Positions 17,796 to 26,235 of a DNA stretch of 32,896 nucleotides are shown in pieces. Position numbers and translations under genes: made by a program. The stretch spans positions 1-32,896 of the forward strand of contig SHYC01000005.1 in NCBI GenBank assembly GCA_009693005.1. The letters are read 5' to 3'. Source of the DNA: Dehalococcoidia bacterium. Its GTDB lineage: Bacteria; Chloroflexota; Dehalococcoidia; SHYD01; SHYC01. Within the stretch, counting starts at the first letter, position 1, and each line of letters opens with the position of its first letter. The notes under the pieces are model-generated. The model made no database searches and was not told the DNA's origin. It worked only from the letters and a program-made list of their open reading frames with translations.

Positions 17796-18158
17796 ATGCC
17801 GATTTACGAGTACAGGTGCGACATCTGCAAGGCGAAGTTCTCTCTGTTCTTCAAGAGCGTTGCGTTAGTTGAGGAGCCACACTGTACAAAATGCGGCAGC
17901 ACAGATGTCGCTCGTCTCGTGTCATTATTTGGCGTGCTGCGGTCAGAGGAAAGTCGCATGGAGAATCTGTCGGACGAAAGCTGGATGGGCGACATAGACG
18001 AGTCCGATCCACGGAGCATTGCCCGCTTGGCCAAGCGCATGCGGCGAGAGATGGGCGATGATTTTGGTCCGGAAATGGAAGAAATGGCAGAGCAGATGGC
18101 GTCGGGCGAGGCCCCGGATGAGTTTGGGGGGGGCGACTCCTTCTCGGGAGACTTTTGA
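17796..18158 (+). CDS. FmdB-family zinc ribbon protein
   Basis: MPIYEYRCDICKAKFSLFFKSVALVEEPHCTKCGSTDVARLVSLFGVLRS; start at internal ATG rather than ORF start 17748. Confidence 0.92.
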   Translation: MPIYEYRCDICKAKFSLFFKSVALVEEPHCTKCGSTDVARLVSLFGVLRSEESRMENLSDESWMGDIDESDPRSIARLAKRMRREMGDDFGPEMEEMAEQMASGEAPDEFGGGDSFSGDF

Positions 18159-18290
18159 GACATTTCAAGTTTAGCCTTCCTACCAACCAATTCGTTGTCC
18201 CTGTGCAAATGAACGGCTCCTCCGGAAACAACGCGTTCGGTCGTGAGTTTGGTGCGCGCAATTTGAAATGCGCCACAACGGATTGACTGT

Positions 18291-19379
18291 ATGTCAACAT
18301 CTGCACGCCTCTCCGCTCTCCGTATGGCCGATGCAAACGCAAATCGGTGTAATGAGGGCCTCCGCGTACTAGAGGATGTGGCCCGCTTTGTTCTGGATAA
18401 CTCTGAACTCACCTCTCTGCTTAGAGAGTTGCGACATAACATCGTCAAGGCTGTGGCAAATGGGCTTAACGAGTATGTGTTGATGCTAGGCGCCCGCCAC
18501 ACCGAGCAAGACGTGGGATACAAGCCTGCAGGGGATATCGCACCGAGGACTGATCTTGTTGAGCTGGTGGTAGCCAACGCTAAACGTGCCCAGCAGTCAC
18601 TTCGAGTTCTGGAGGAGCTTGGGCGTCTTCCTCATTTCGAGATTCAGAACACAGCTTTTTTTCAGAGTGCCAGATATAGGTGCTACCAGATCGAGCAGCA
18701 ACTGGTGTCTCTTCTAGCACGGAGAGATAAGTTAGACAGATTGCCAGGGCTTTACGCAATTATTGATCCGGAGATGGTGGGCGCCATTTCTGTCGTAGAG
18801 GCCGCGCGACAGGCGGTCCTGGGAGGCGCCAGCGTAGTACAGCTAAGGGATAAGAAAAGAGAGCGCGGCGCGATCCTGCAGGACGCAGTCGCCATCAAAG
18901 AGTTATGTGCGGTGCTGGGCGCTATCTTTATAGTCAACGATTATCCGGACGTAGCCGCCGCTTGTGCCGCCGACGGAGTACATTTGGGACAGCAAGATAT
19001 GACAGTTGAGGCCGCAAGAAAGGTTCTGCCATATACTGCTGTCATCGGCAGGTCTACCGCCACTGTAGAAGAAGCCCTCAGGGCAGTGGAAGATGGTGCA
19101 GACTACGTGGCAGTGGGGGCCATCTTTCCAACCGATTCCAAATCGGATACCAGGCCTGCGGGACTGGAGACCCTGAAAAGGGTGCGAGAGGCAGTGTCTG
19201 TTCCGATTGTTGCTATTGGGGGAATCAACGCTGATAATTTGTCCCAAGTCGTTATGTCCGGAGCTGATGGAGTTGCGGTAATAAGTGCCTTGCTGAAGCA
19301 GGACGATGTTCGGGGCGCCGCAAGTATCTTGACCGTGAGGTTCAAAGAAAGTTATGCCAGACCCATCTGGAAAGCTTGA
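18291..19379 (+). CDS. thiE: Bifunctional ThiD2-like domain / thiamine-phosphate synthase ThiE
   Basis: N-terminal domain RLSALRMADANANRCNEGLRVLEDVARFVLDNSELTSLLRELRHNIVKA; C-terminal ThiE GLYAIIDPEMV...VVQLRDKKRERG...FIVNDYPDVAAACAADGVHLGQQDM...AVGAIFPTDSKSDTRPAGLETLKRVREAVSVPIVAIGGINADNL. Confidence 0.93.
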   Translation: MSTSARLSALRMADANANRCNEGLRVLEDVARFVLDNSELTSLLRELRHNIVKAVANGLNEYVLMLGARHTEQDVGYKPAGDIAPRTDLVELVVANAKRAQQSLRVLEELGRLPHFEIQNTAFFQSARYRCYQIEQQLVSLLARRDKLDRLPGLYAIIDPEMVGAISVVEAARQAVLGGASVVQLRDKKRERGAILQDAVAIKELCAVLGAIFIVNDYPDVAAACAADGVHLGQQDMTVEAARKVLPYTAVIGRSTATVEEALRAVEDGADYVAVGAIFPTDSKSDTRPAGLETLKRVREAVSVPIVAIGGINADNLSQVVMSGADGVAVISALLKQDDVRGAASILTVRFKESYARPIWKA

Positions 19380-19992
19380 TGGCATAGTAAACGACGCAAT
19401 AGCCAGGTTTCAGGAAAAGTCCAGGGCAAGAGAGAGAGGACTCCAGATATCCAGGGGAGTCATACGCCTTTCTGCCAATGCGATAAGGGCCGTGCATAGA
19501 AGAGAATTCGACAGGGCGTCCGCCCTGTTAGCGGATGCGGCGACCTTGTTGACAGAGGCGAATACCGTGCTGGCCGACCATTTTGATATTTACTATGCAG
19601 GATTTATTCCGGATGCGCAGAAAGAGTATGCTGAAGCCCGTATAACCTTGGCACTGATAAAAGGGGGTGTGCCGCCGGGTCCGGGAGAGCTTGGGATTGG
19701 CGACGCTCCATATCTCAACGGCATGGGCGAGGTTACCGGGGAGCTGCGAAGATATATCCTGGATGCTTTAAGACGAGGGGAAACGGATGGCTGTGAGACC
19801 ATGCTTGGCATGATGGACGATATTTACAGCCTTCTGGTCACCGTGGATTTTCCGGACGCAATGACAGGCTCGCTTAGACGAACAACAGACAGCGTACGCG
19901 GCATTCTAGAAAGGACCCGCGGCGATGTTACAATGGCCCTGGTAAGCCAGAGCCTGGGCGCTAAGCTGATGGACGCTAACAAGGGCGGATAA
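19354..19992 (+). CDS. Translin family protein
   Basis: KSRARERGLQISRGVIRLSANAIRAVHRREFDRASALLADAATLL...GELRRYILDALRRGETDGCETMLGMMDDIYSLLVTVDFPDAMTGSLRRTTDSVRGILERTRGDVTMAL: translin-family C-terminal signature. Overlaps thiE end by 26 nt. Confidence 0.87.
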   Translation: MPDPSGKLDGIVNDAIARFQEKSRARERGLQISRGVIRLSANAIRAVHRREFDRASALLADAATLLTEANTVLADHFDIYYAGFIPDAQKEYAEARITLALIKGGVPPGPGELGIGDAPYLNGMGEVTGELRRYILDALRRGETDGCETMLGMMDDIYSLLVTVDFPDAMTGSLRRTTDSVRGILERTRGDVTMALVSQSLGAKLMDANKGG

Positions 19993-20101
19993 AAGCTGCT
20001 GGGCCGTCGTAGGTTTGCAGGCCAGGGTATTACGGTGTATTAATCCAGGCGATAACCTACATACGATGCTATAAGGTTGGACCATCAGGTTCTTGCTAAA
20101 C

Positions 20102-20125
20102 AAGGACCTCGGCAGGTCCTTTTTG
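20102..20125 (+). terminator. Rho-independent terminator after translin gene
   Basis: AAGGACCT-CGGC-AGGTCCTT followed by TTTTGTTT. Confidence 0.85.
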
Positions 20126-20440
20126 TTTCGCCTGTTTTTTGTATTTATTCGAGCTTTTCTGAAGCGCTGTAACTTATAGGGGTGTTAATTGGTTTCTATA
20201 TTATGGGTTTAGGCCTTGCAAGACACCGGCGCCTTCACTCGTGATTGTCCCAGTATTAAACATTTTCGAAGCAACAACTGTCAGGAGGTGGCGCGGAGAG
20301 AAGTTGAATAAGGACTCAGCACAGAATTAGGGTTGAATGAAAGCAGCAGGGTACTTGTGAATTCACTCACAAGCTGATATATTCTTTAATGCTTAATTAC
20401 ACCCAGACCTTGTGAATCATCTACGGGAGGATAGAAGCTT

Positions 20441-22609
20441 ATGAATATTATTTTGATCGTTCCAGCATCTGGTATTGCGGCGGTCCTCTTCGCAATCTGG
20501 CTGGCCCGTGACGTCTTGAGCAGGGATACCGGAACTGCTGCGATGCAAGACATAGCCGGCATGATCTTCGAGGGTGCGATGGCGTTTCTTAAGCGCCAGT
20601 ATCAGACCATAGCCATACTGGCTGTTGTGACGGCCGTTGTTATCTCCGTTATTGTCGGAGGGTTTGAAGGCAGCAGTGAAATAGGAATCCTAACCGGAAT
20701 CGCCTTCATTGTCGGGGCTTCCTGCTCTGCGATATCAGGATACGTCGGCATGTACATATCCGTCCGCTCCAATCTCCGCTGTGCGGCTGCGGCGCAGCAT
20801 AGCCTGAAGGATGCTGTGACTGTCTCGCTGAGAGGCGGCGCTGTATCGGGGTTCCTGGTAGTTGCTCTGAGCCTGCTGGGTGTCTCCGGCATTTATTGGG
20901 TATACAGCAGCATCCTGGGCCACGCTTTGGACGAGACTCCGTTCCTGATTGTGGGCTTTGGGTTTGGAGCCAGCTTCGTAGCCCTTTTCGCCCAGCTTGG
21001 TGGCGGTATATATACTAAGGCCGCCGACGTTGGTTCGGACTTGGTAGGTAAGATAGAGGCTGGAATTCCAGAGGACGACCCGCGTAACGCAGCGGTCGTA
21101 GCAGACCTGGTTGGAGACAACGTTGGAGACTGCGCCGGCCGTGGCGCGGACCTTTTCGAGTCCATGTCAGCCGAGAACATAGGGGCCATGATCCTGGGCG
21201 TAGCCATCTATCGGATGACGAACGACGTCTCCTGGATACTTTTTCCCCTGGTCCTCCGCTCCTTTGGCATAATGGCGGCAATGGTCGGGCTCCTTTCGGT
21301 GCCGGCCTTTACCAAAGAGGGCCGTGATCCGATGACAGCTCTAAGCGCTGGGTACTGGGTAACCTCAGGGCTCTCGGTATTGGGCTTAGCGTTCGTAACC
21401 AACCACATGCTGGGTGAGCACTGGATGTGGTTCTTCTTCGCCGGCCTGGTTGGAATAGCCACCGGAATAGCTTTTGTTTACATAACGCAATACTATACGT
21501 CAGGGGGCTGGCGGCCGGTCCAGGAAATAGCCCAGGCGTCTAAGACTGGCCCTGCAACCAACATTATTATTGGCACGGCAGTGGGCTTTGAGACCACCGC
21601 CGTGACCGCCGTTTGTGTAGGTGTAGCTCTGGTTTCGTCCTATGCTCTGGGCGGCCAGTCCGGACTGCCCAACGGCGGCGTCTTTGGTACGGCCGTTGCG
21701 ACCATGAGCATGCTGATGTCTGCAGCCTATGTGCTGGCTATGGACACCTTTGGCCCCATAACGGACAACGCCGGCGGTATTACTGAGATGGCCCATGCCT
21801 CCGCCGGAGCCAGAGAGATAACGGATTCCCTGGATGCCGTGGGCAATACCACCAAGGCTTTGACAAAAGGATACGCGGTAGGCTCCGCAGCCCTGGCCGC
21901 GTTCTTGCTCTTCAGCGCTTATCTGGATAAGGTCAAGGAGCATTTTATTTCCACGGGCCTGCCGTTGAGTAACGGCACTTTTATCCGTAGTCTTGAAGAT
22001 CCGCTTCCCGTAGACCTTTCCAAGGTCGAGGTCTTCGTCGGGGCGCTCATGGGCGTAATGCTCGTGTTCCTCTTCAGCTCTCTGGCTATCAGGGCTGTTG
22101 GTCGTACCGCTGGCAGCATTATCGAAGAGGTGCGCAGGCAGTTCCGTGAGAACCCAGGTATTATGCTAGGCACTGTAAGACCGGACTACCACCGCGCTGT
22201 TGATATAACCACCACCGCTGCGCTAAAGGAGATGGTTGCGCCCGGTATTCTGGCGGTAGGAATGCCCGTGGTGGTCGGCTTGGTCTTTCGCTTCACCAGA
22301 GGCGGCGATTCCGGATGGGAGTCCGTTGCCGGCTTTGTAATGGTAGGCACCATAGCAGGCATCATCCTGGCCACTTTCTTGAACAATAGCGGTGGAGCTT
22401 GGGACAACGCCAAGAAATTCATCGAGGCGGGTAACCTTAAGGATGATAACGGGCAAGTAATATTAAAGGGTTCTATGGCGCATGCCGCCGCTGTCGTAGG
22501 CGATACGGTGGGCGACCCATTTAAGGATACAGCAGGTCCGTCTCTGCACGTGCTGGTGAAGCTTCTGAGCACTATTACGCTGGTGCTGGCTCCGCTTTTC
22601 ATATCTTAA
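20441..22609 (+). CDS. hppA: Membrane-bound ion-translocating pyrophosphatase (H+-PPase type)
   Basis: EAGIPEDDPRNAAVVADLVGDNVGDCAGRGADLFES, DTFGPITDNAGGITEMAHASAGAREITDSLDAVGNTTKALTKGYAVGSAAL, NNSGGAWDNAKKFIE, AAVVGDTVGDPFKDTAGPSLHVLVKL; GGGAGG RBS-like upstream. Confidence 0.98.
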   Translation: MNIILIVPASGIAAVLFAIWLARDVLSRDTGTAAMQDIAGMIFEGAMAFLKRQYQTIAILAVVTAVVISVIVGGFEGSSEIGILTGIAFIVGASCSAISGYVGMYISVRSNLRCAAAAQHSLKDAVTVSLRGGAVSGFLVVALSLLGVSGIYWVYSSILGHALDETPFLIVGFGFGASFVALFAQLGGGIYTKAADVGSDLVGKIEAGIPEDDPRNAAVVADLVGDNVGDCAGRGADLFESMSAENIGAMILGVAIYRMTNDVSWILFPLVLRSFGIMAAMVGLLSVPAFTKEGRDPMTALSAGYWVTSGLSVLGLAFVTNHMLGEHWMWFFFAGLVGIATGIAFVYITQYYTSGGWRPVQEIAQASKTGPATNIIIGTAVGFETTAVTAVCVGVALVSSYALGGQSGLPNGGVFGTAVATMSMLMSAAYVLAMDTFGPITDNAGGITEMAHASAGAREITDSLDAVGNTTKALTKGYAVGSAALAAFLLFSAYLDKVKEHFISTGLPLSNGTFIRSLEDPLPVDLSKVEVFVGALMGVMLVFLFSSLAIRAVGRTAGSIIEEVRRQFRENPGIMLGTVRPDYHRAVDITTTAALKEMVAPGILAVGMPVVVGLVFRFTRGGDSGWESVAGFVMVGTIAGIILATFLNNSGGAWDNAKKFIEAGNLKDDNGQVILKGSMAHAAAVVGDTVGDPFKDTAGPSLHVLVKLLSTITLVLAPLFIS

Positions 22610-22671
22610 GAAGAGGGACATTAAGTGCAGGGCTTAAGGTCTGTTTGGAACGATAAGTAGTCCTGTAAGGA

Positions 22672-22704
22672 AGAGGGCAGCCCAATCTATGGGTTGCCCT
22701 CTTT
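22672..22704 (+). terminator. Rho-independent terminator after hppA
   Basis: AGAGGGCAGCCCA-atcta-TGGGTTGCCCTCTTT, 13-bp stem with one G-U. Confidence 0.85.
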
Positions 22705-22789
22705 GTCGTGTCCGGATCATGACACTAGCAGAATAGAATCAAAATTAGGAAACTATCGCTCCTTTGCTCTGTGCCGTCGAGATCAGGCT

Positions 22790-24247
22790 CTAATCCTTAC
22801 TGCGACCAGAGTCCTTGTTATCTTTATTGTCCGAATTTGCCGGTCCAGGTGTGGGGGTTGACTGAGGTCCGGGCGTAGGGGACGGTGGAGGTCCTGCCGC
22901 ATTGCCCCCCTTGTTATCTTGATTGTCTGAAGCTGCCGGTCCGCGCGTAGGGGATGGTGGAGGTCCTGCCGGATTGTTTCCCTTGTTATCATCCCGGCCT
23001 TTATCCTGGGCATCTTCATTGTTGGCTTTATTGCCTATATTATCTTGATTGTCTGAATTCGCCGGTCCGGGTGTAGGCGACGGTTGAGGTCCTGCCGCAT
23101 TACCCCCCTTGTTATCGTCCCCGCCCCTGTCCTGGTTCTCTTGGGCATCGTCCTTGTTGTCTTTATTGCCTTTATTATCTTGATTGTCTGATGCTGCTGG
23201 TCCGGGCGTAGGAGATGCCTGAGGTCCTCCTGCCGAGTTATTCCCGTCTCCGCCCGCAGCATCTGCAGCCCTTTTATTGCTATCATCAGCCTTGCTGTTG
23301 CTATCCTGTTCCTTTTTGGCAGCATCATTGGAATTAGACGAACGGCTATCTTGCTGCTGATTGGCACTTTCTCTACCACTGGAGCGCTGTTGGTATGGTC
23401 CCTGTGGCTGGCTATTCTCGATGGGTCTCCCTTGGTTGTCTTTAGCATTATTTGCAGCTTCATCGTTATTCTTTGGTCCAGCGCCGGATGAGTCGCCACT
23501 TTGCGGGTTGCTTTCCTGCTTTGCTAGCGCGGTCTCGTGTCCCCTTCGTGAGACATCCAGAGCATGTTGGAGGGCTTGCTGTGCTGTTGCTGGAGCACCT
23601 GCCGCTACCGCCTTTAAAACGTCCTGTTGCCTCTGAGTTAGCTCTTCAAACCGCTGCTGGACAGTCGTCGATAGTGTCTTATCTTCAAGTCCACTTATCA
23701 CCGCAGCGGTGTACTGGCTTAAAGTATTTATTGCTTCCGGTGGGACCGGTCTTCCGACCCTGTTAAGTTCTGCTATCTCTTCGGTCCTTCGGAGAGCCAG
23801 CCTGGTATAGGTGTCAGTTTTGGCATCATCGTCGAAGGCGAGAGCAAGCTGGACGCCTTCCCATACTTCCTTGACAGAGTAGAGGGCATCTCCAGGCAGT
23901 GTGTTTGCAGAGGCAATAAGTGCACTTGCAGGGGCTAAGATAAGTACCGCAACCGCTATCAAGACAGCCGCCATCTGACGGAGGTGAAACATCGGAGCGA
24001 AGGGCATGATATTAGCGCGCGCCGGTCTTTTTCTTGAGCGCTCCAGCACTAGATTCAGAGTCGCTGTCTTAGCTCGAGTGTTAGCTGGCGCCTCTACCAG
24101 GGTTGCACTAACTCGGACGGCTATCTGGAGAAGCTCCCGCAGTTCCGCAGCATGCTCTTGATGCAGCGCGAGAAAATCCTCTATAGCTCCGCCGTTGGCG
24201 ACAGAGTCTATACCTTGTTGTAATAGGTCATCGAGCGGTTGTTGCAT
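22790..24247 (-). CDS. Putative anti-sigma-type membrane protein (DUF5667-like) with Asn/Asp/Pro-rich repetitive C-terminal tail
   Basis: Follows sigma gene; N-terminal helical region, one TM (MAAVLIAVAVLILAPASALIASANTLPGDALYSVKEVWEGVQLALAFDDDAKTDTYTRLALRRTEEIAEL: typical DUF5667), then low-complexity repeats. Confidence 0.8.
   Translation of the reverse strand: MQQPLDDLLQQGIDSVANGGAIEDFLALHQEHAAELRELLQIAVRVSATLVEAPANTRAKTATLNLVLERSRKRPARANIMPFAPMFHLRQMAAVLIAVAVLILAPASALIASANTLPGDALYSVKEVWEGVQLALAFDDDAKTDTYTRLALRRTEEIAELNRVGRPVPPEAINTLSQYTAAVISGLEDKTLSTTVQQRFEELTQRQQDVLKAVAAGAPATAQQALQHALDVSRRGHETALAKQESNPQSGDSSGAGPKNNDEAANNAKDNQGRPIENSQPQGPYQQRSSGRESANQQQDSRSSNSNDAAKKEQDSNSKADDSNKRAADAAGGDGNNSAGGPQASPTPGPAASDNQDNKGNKDNKDDAQENQDRGGDDNKGGNAAGPQPSPTPGPANSDNQDNIGNKANNEDAQDKGRDDNKGNNPAGPPPSPTRGPAASDNQDNKGGNAAGPPPSPTPGPQSTPTPGPANSDNKDNKDSGRSKD
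22810..23240 (-). repeat. Intragenic degenerate tandem repeats encoding AGP(P/Q)PSPTPGPAxSDNQDNKGN units
   Basis: Several related copies of gccggtcc-g-gtgtagg-gacgg--gaggtcctgccg + ccttgttatcttgattgtctga in the DNA; four or more protein units. Confidence 0.8.
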
Positions 24248-24257
24248 CTTATCTCGG

Positions 24258-24809
24258 CTATCGGGCGATCACGCGCCGCAGCGCTCGCAAGGCTTGTGAC
24301 TGGGTAGCTTTGACCGTACCCTCCGCCTTTCCTAGAGTTTTTGCGGTTTCACTGACAGAGAGGCCGCTAGCAAATCTCAGGGTAATGACGTCTTGCTGAG
24401 CAGGCGTAAGTCCTCGTATTGCCTTTACTAACTCCTCATTGGTCAGGGAACGTTCTACCTCAAGCTCTGTACTGGCATTCGACGCCATGTCTATCTCGTC
24501 CATCCCTACTTGTGGCCTCCTGGACCTCCGCCGAAGTTGGTCTACTACCGCGTTATGGGCTATGCGAAACAGCCAGGCCGCAAAGGGAAGCCCCTTCAAT
24601 CGATAGCTGGGCAGCTTGTCCACCATCTTCAGAAAAACACCTTGGGCAAGGTCCTCTGAGTCGGAGCGGCTTCCCAGCCTGGTCAAAGCGAATCGATAGA
24701 CCCGATCATAGTAGCGCTCGTATAAGGCGGCAAGACACGCCTGGTCTCCCTTTTGGGCCTTGGAAACCAGCACATCCTCAGCTAGTGCAGCTATGTCTGT
24801 GCTATTCAC
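24258..24809 (-). CDS. ECF-type RNA polymerase sigma factor
   Basis: ALYERYYDRVYRFALTRLGSRSDSEDLAQGVFLKMVDKLPSYRLKGLPFAAWLFRIAHNAVVDQLRRRSRR...AIRGLTPAQQDVITLRFASGLSVSETAKTLGKAEGTVKATQSQALRALRRV. Confidence 0.96.
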   Translation of the reverse strand: MNSTDIAALAEDVLVSKAQKGDQACLAALYERYYDRVYRFALTRLGSRSDSEDLAQGVFLKMVDKLPSYRLKGLPFAAWLFRIAHNAVVDQLRRRSRRPQVGMDEIDMASNASTELEVERSLTNEELVKAIRGLTPAQQDVITLRFASGLSVSETAKTLGKAEGTVKATQSQALRALRRVIAR

Positions 24810-25013
24810 CTCTGGCTCTCTTGCAACTGCAGGGCCCTGGCCGGTCTACAGCCTTAAGCGAGCCATTCAGATGTTGTGTTGCTTTCATATTAGATAACGC
24901 ATTTCCGTATGATGTGTTTAGTCTCAAATCGGTCATTTTATCTGAAGAGGCGCTGTTATGTTCTCTATTGGTGTTAGATTGCGGTCTGTGTATGATAACT
25001 AGCTTCCATAACC

Positions 25014-25036
25014 CATATTAACTCAAACATATTAAC
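25014..25036. promoter_or_regulatory. Perfect 9-bp direct repeat CATATTAAC x2, candidate operator
   Basis: CATATTAAC-tcaaa-CATATTAAC (25014-25022, 25028-25036), 14-bp period, ~200 bp upstream of the ECF sigma start. Confidence 0.35.
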
Positions 25037-25155
25037 CCGCTTTGGGCGTTAGGAATACACAGCTATTTCCATCTCTGAGTGATGAGCCCAAGGCCATGGA
25101 CGATTCCAAACGGGGGGTTACGGTACCCAATAGGGGGTTGAGAGTAACAAACGAG

Positions 25156-25845
25156 CTAGCTGGAGGCTGCCGCGCGTCTAAATGCCGATACCATCTTCTT
25201 AAAGAGCTCTACCAGCTCGTCCTCGTTCATCTTAGCGGTATCCGGCGTGAGGGCAAGAATGATGGGCGGAAATTGTCCCGCGTAGCTGCTATTTTGGACG
25301 GGGGTGGTAGTGTTAGAAGCTCTTGTTATTTCGTCCCTTTGGGCCTTAGGGACAGCTTGCCTTGGCTTGTACGTCGCGCGTATTCCTTTTCTTCTACTTC
25401 CTGAGCTGAGCGGGGCGGAAATGGGTATGTTGCCCATGCGACACAGCTCAATAAAAAACCTGGATGCCTTAGTTGCCATCTCGGGGCCGATGCTCCAGTC
25501 CATTATGAAGTGATTGTATAGATCGTCCTTGGTGGCTTGCTGAATATCCACTTTTGAGAATACTTTTTCATACGACCTCCTCACTGCCTCTTGCAAGGCC
25601 AGGGCGTACACGGGGCCTTTGGTGCGAAAGGCCCTACCGTTTTCCGTGGGAGCCCCGTTATCGTCGATAACGCCAAGAAACTTCAGGGCGCCAATGACTT
25701 TGTATTCGTTTCCGGGAGCTATTCTACTGGAGCGCAGAAGCTCCTCATTTACTCTGGCTACAGAGCCCTTTTGAAGGAGCGCCAACCCCTGGAGCATCCC
25801 ACTGACCGGCCCGTATGGAGGCAGTACGCCTTTACTTTGCGTCAT
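25156..25845 (-). CDS. DUF5343-like protein
   Basis: SKGVLPPYGPVSGMLQGLALLQKGSVARVNEELLRSSRIAPGNEYKVIGALKFLGVIDDNGAPTENGRAFRTKGPVYALALQEAVRRSYEKVF matches the winged-helix-like DUF5343 pattern from memory. Confidence 0.6.
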   Translation of the reverse strand: MTQSKGVLPPYGPVSGMLQGLALLQKGSVARVNEELLRSSRIAPGNEYKVIGALKFLGVIDDNGAPTENGRAFRTKGPVYALALQEAVRRSYEKVFSKVDIQQATKDDLYNHFIMDWSIGPEMATKASRFFIELCRMGNIPISAPLSSGSRRKGIRATYKPRQAVPKAQRDEITRASNTTTPVQNSSYAGQFPPIILALTPDTAKMNEDELVELFKKMVSAFRRAAASS

Positions 25846-25897
25846 GTTTAGTACCCGGACTGTAAATTATTTGGCTGGTTACTAGAGTCCTGCCGTA

Positions 25898-25926
25898 AAT
25901 TTAATGGATTTTAGTCGTACTGTCAA
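25898..25926 (-). promoter_or_regulatory. Putative sigma70-type promoter for the DUF5343-like gene
   Basis: Minus strand TTGACA (complement 25921-25926), 17-nt spacer, TAAATT (complement 25898-25903), 53 nt before the ATG. Confidence 0.5.
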
Positions 25927-26235
25927 TAGTACGCCTAGTCTGTATGCTCCCGCTCACGAAACATTGTAAGCGCGGTATTTTTTGACGAAATCGAGCTGTT
26001 ATTATCGATACGCGCATCATTGTGAAAATAGTGGACTGTACGAATAAAGAAGGACTGTCCGCAGTTCGCATTAAAACTGACTGAGCGGGCGACAAGACTG
26101 CTACTACCCAAAAGTCCCTGCGATATTATACTAACGGACTAAAAGCGCTGTGGTTACAAAGCGGACTATTATTGTATCGTACTGCGTTCTGAGAGAACGG
26201 GACTGTTTATGGTTGGATGATTATGCCGGGATGGC

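Noticed and set aside
18160-18290. Possible TPP riboswitch before thiE
   Set aside because: No CUGAGA or THI-box core found; only short inverted repeats present.
22783-23499. Two minus-strand repeat-rich ORFs (22783-23019, 23035-23499) and CRISPR-like repetition
   Set aside because: Alternate-frame readings of the anti-sigma tail repeats; unit spacing and divergence fit coding low complexity, not CRISPR.
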